Of a stretch of 50,930 nt of DNA, positions 49,761-50,930 are shown in pieces. The number at the start of each line of letters is the position of its first letter. Position 1 is the first letter of the stretch. Position numbers and translations under genes: made by a program. Below the pieces are notes generated by a model. It was not told the origin of the DNA, made no database searches, and saw only the letters and a list, made by a program, of their open reading frames with translations. Source of the DNA: Selenomonas sp. (GTDB taxonomy: Bacteria > Bacillota > Negativicutes > Selenomonadales > Selenomonadaceae); NCBI RefSeq assembly GCF_022771645.1, contig NZ_JALFCU010000052.1:1-50930 (forward strand), read 5' to 3'.

Positions 49761-50320
49761 TTTTGCTCCGCTCCTTGTCCTGCGCCTTTCACGATATGTG
49801 CATGGCCGATGGCCTTGAAATGATGAAAGAGGTTCGTCGACTCGATCTTGTCGGCGCGCGCCTCCATGTCTTCGTGCTTGATGTAGGCGCTGCCATCCGC
49901 CGTGAGCTTGCCTTCCGTGTCGTTCCACGTCAGCTTGTCGCACGTGAGTGCTGCGCCGTCCGTCGTCGTGACGTTCACGTCCGTGTCGATCGTGATGTCC
50001 TTCGCGCCGTCTTTGTACGCGCCGTGCTTCGCCGTGAGCGTCGCGACGCGGCCGTCATCGCCGTAGAACTTGCCCGTGAGGTTTTCCATCTCGACGTCTT
50101 TCGTGTCGACGTCCATCGTCATCGTCTCGGACGTGAGTTCCCAGACGATCTTGCCGTTCTTCTCGGACTTGATGGTGTTGTCGTCATACGTCATCGTCTT
50201 CGATTCCGTCTCGAGAGACTGCCGCTCCGGAGCTTGCGGCTCCGTGCGGACCGCCCAGATGATGACGCAGGCGAACAGGAGGACGCCGAGGCCGATGAAA
50301 ATCTTCTGCTGTTTGCTCAT
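49757..50320 (-). CDS. lptC: LPS export protein LptC
   Basis: A 187-aa bitopic protein: one N-terminal TM helix (IFIGLGVLLFACVIIWAV) and a periplasmic jellyroll with SKTMTYDDNTIKSEKNGKIV and LTCDKLTWNDTEGKLTADGS. It passes LPS from the permease to LptA. It overlaps both neighbours by 4 bp. Confidence 0.92.
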   Translation of the reverse strand: MSKQQKIFIGLGVLLFACVIIWAVRTEPQAPERQSLETESKTMTYDDNTIKSEKNGKIVWELTSETMTMDVDTKDVEMENLTGKFYGDDGRVATLTAKHGAYKDGAKDITIDTDVNVTTTDGAALTCDKLTWNDTEGKLTADGSAYIKHEDMEARADKIESTNLFHHFKAIGHAHIVKGAGQGAEQK

Positions 50321-50930
50321 TTCTCCGCCGGTTCCTCCTTTGTGTCATCGTTTTCCGGTTGCGGCGCCGCGTCAGCTGTTTTCGCGTGGCGGCGGCGCGC
50401 GCGCGGTTCGTTTGCCGTGTGATGCTTGTTCTTTTTCGCTTCTTCCGGCGGCGTGTTCCAGCGCTTCTGGAACCAGAGCCACTGCGTCGGGTTTTCGCGG
50501 ATGATGCGATCGACGATCTTCGTCATTTTGACGGTGAACGCCTCGAGGTCCTTGTCGGGGTCACCGTGATCCTCATAATGCATCACTTCGCCGATGACAA
50601 CTTTGTGCTTGCCATTCGGCTGGCGCAGGATGAATGCGGGGAGCACCGGCGCATGAAACTTGCTCGCAAAGACCGCAGGCCCCATCGGCGTCGAAGCCGT
50701 GCGGCCGAGGAAATCCGTGAAGCATCCGCCCGGGCCTGCGTCCTGGTCAGCGAGGAAGCCGAGAATCTTGCCGCTTTTCAGTGCGCGCGCCGCTGCGAGC
50801 AGTTCGCTCGTGCCGCGCGAGAAGATCTCGACATGGATCGTCGCGCGCAGGTCGTCGAGCACGCGCGTGTACTGGATGTTCGGCTGCGGCTTCGCGATGG
50901 CCGTGACGGGCAGGCCGTTGAGCGTGAACG
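50317..50930 (-). CDS. LpxL/HtrB-type lipid A acyltransferase (partial, cut by window edge)
   Basis: The frame is open to the right edge; only the last 204 or so residues are visible. Recognisable are GLPVTAIAKPQPN, DQDAGPGGCFTDFLGRTAST, PMGPAVFASKFHAPVLPAFI and NPTQWLWFQKRWNT, the conserved core and C-terminal motif of late lipid A acyltransferases. A charged tail of about 45 residues (KKNKHHTANEPRARRRHAKT and on) is unusual. It heads the lptC-lptA-lptB cluster, overlapping lptC by 4 bp. Confidence 0.9.
   Translation of the reverse strand, partial: FTLNGLPVTAIAKPQPNIQYTRVLDDLRATIHVEIFSRGTSELLAAARALKSGKILGFLADQDAGPGGCFTDFLGRTASTPMGPAVFASKFHAPVLPAFILRQPNGKHKVVIGEVMHYEDHGDPDKDLEAFTVKMTKIVDRIIRENPTQWLWFQKRWNTPPEEAKKNKHHTANEPRARRRHAKTADAAPQPENDDTKEEPAEK

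Overview
The window reads as chromosomal DNA of a high-GC diderm Firmicute (Negativicutes, most likely Selenomonadaceae such as Mitsuokella or Selenomonas). The evidence for this placement is an OmpM-type porin with an N-terminal SLH domain, an LPS-export set (lptC-lptA-lptB-lptF/G with an LpxL-type acyltransferase), a TonB/ExbBD outer-membrane uptake operon, and Firmicute-like signals and operon layout. The genus is inferred, not proven. Almost everything is on the minus strand. Plus-strand genes are the 5' partial CDS, one tRNA-Arg, a tiny toxin-like ORF, the porin and a HAD phosphatase.

Layout, left to right. 1-3.7 kb: the tail of an unidentified CDS, a small hypothetical gene, and a TetR regulator with two radical-SAM proteins of the alternative (siroheme-derived) heme pathway. 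3.7-15.7 kb: tRNA-Arg(ACG), then a tandem family of very similar inner-membrane c-di-GMP proteins. Each has two periplasmic solute-binding modules, a TM helix, a degenerate GGDEF and an intact EAL. Three copies are intact, one is a deleted pseudogene, and a DUF234-type AAA ATPase gene is interposed. 15.8-19.6 kb: aromatic amino-acid genes (pheA, aroF) with a PcfJ-like gene between them. 19.6-19.9 kb: a possible type I toxin-antitoxin locus. 19.9-21.2 kb: flavodoxin and DUF3793, with two strong upstream promoters, one overlapping a Fur-box-like site. 21.3-22.8 kb: the SLH porin.

22.9-30.8 kb: one minus-strand uptake operon, exbD-tonB-TIM barrel-binding lipoprotein-TonB receptor-ABC ATPase-FecCD permease-exbB, with exbB separated from exbD by about 7 kb. 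31-34 kb: a DEDDh exonuclease, a HAD phosphatase flanked by palindromic repeats, and an amino-acid ABC permease/ATPase pair with no binding protein. 34.4-43.9 kb: a complete F-type ATP synthase operon preceded by atpI, an AtpZ-like gene, wecB and a WecA/MraY-family transferase. 44-45 kb: a YoeB/RelB-type TA pair. 44.7-50.9 kb: dCMP deaminase, a RuvC/YqgF-like nuclease, DUF3084 and the LPS transport cluster, running off the window edge in an LpxL-like gene.

The least explained material is (i) the amplified and decaying family of dual-binding-protein EAL sensors, (ii) modular nested palindromic repeats whose copies show compensatory changes and which supply a stop codon to one gene and the Shine-Dalgarno to another, (iii) the toxin/antisense region, (iv) a Fur-box promoter feeding a short hairpin-ended leader, and (v) a metal-site TIM-barrel enzyme of unknown role inside the TonB uptake operon. 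All assignments come from reading the sequence; no database search was possible.
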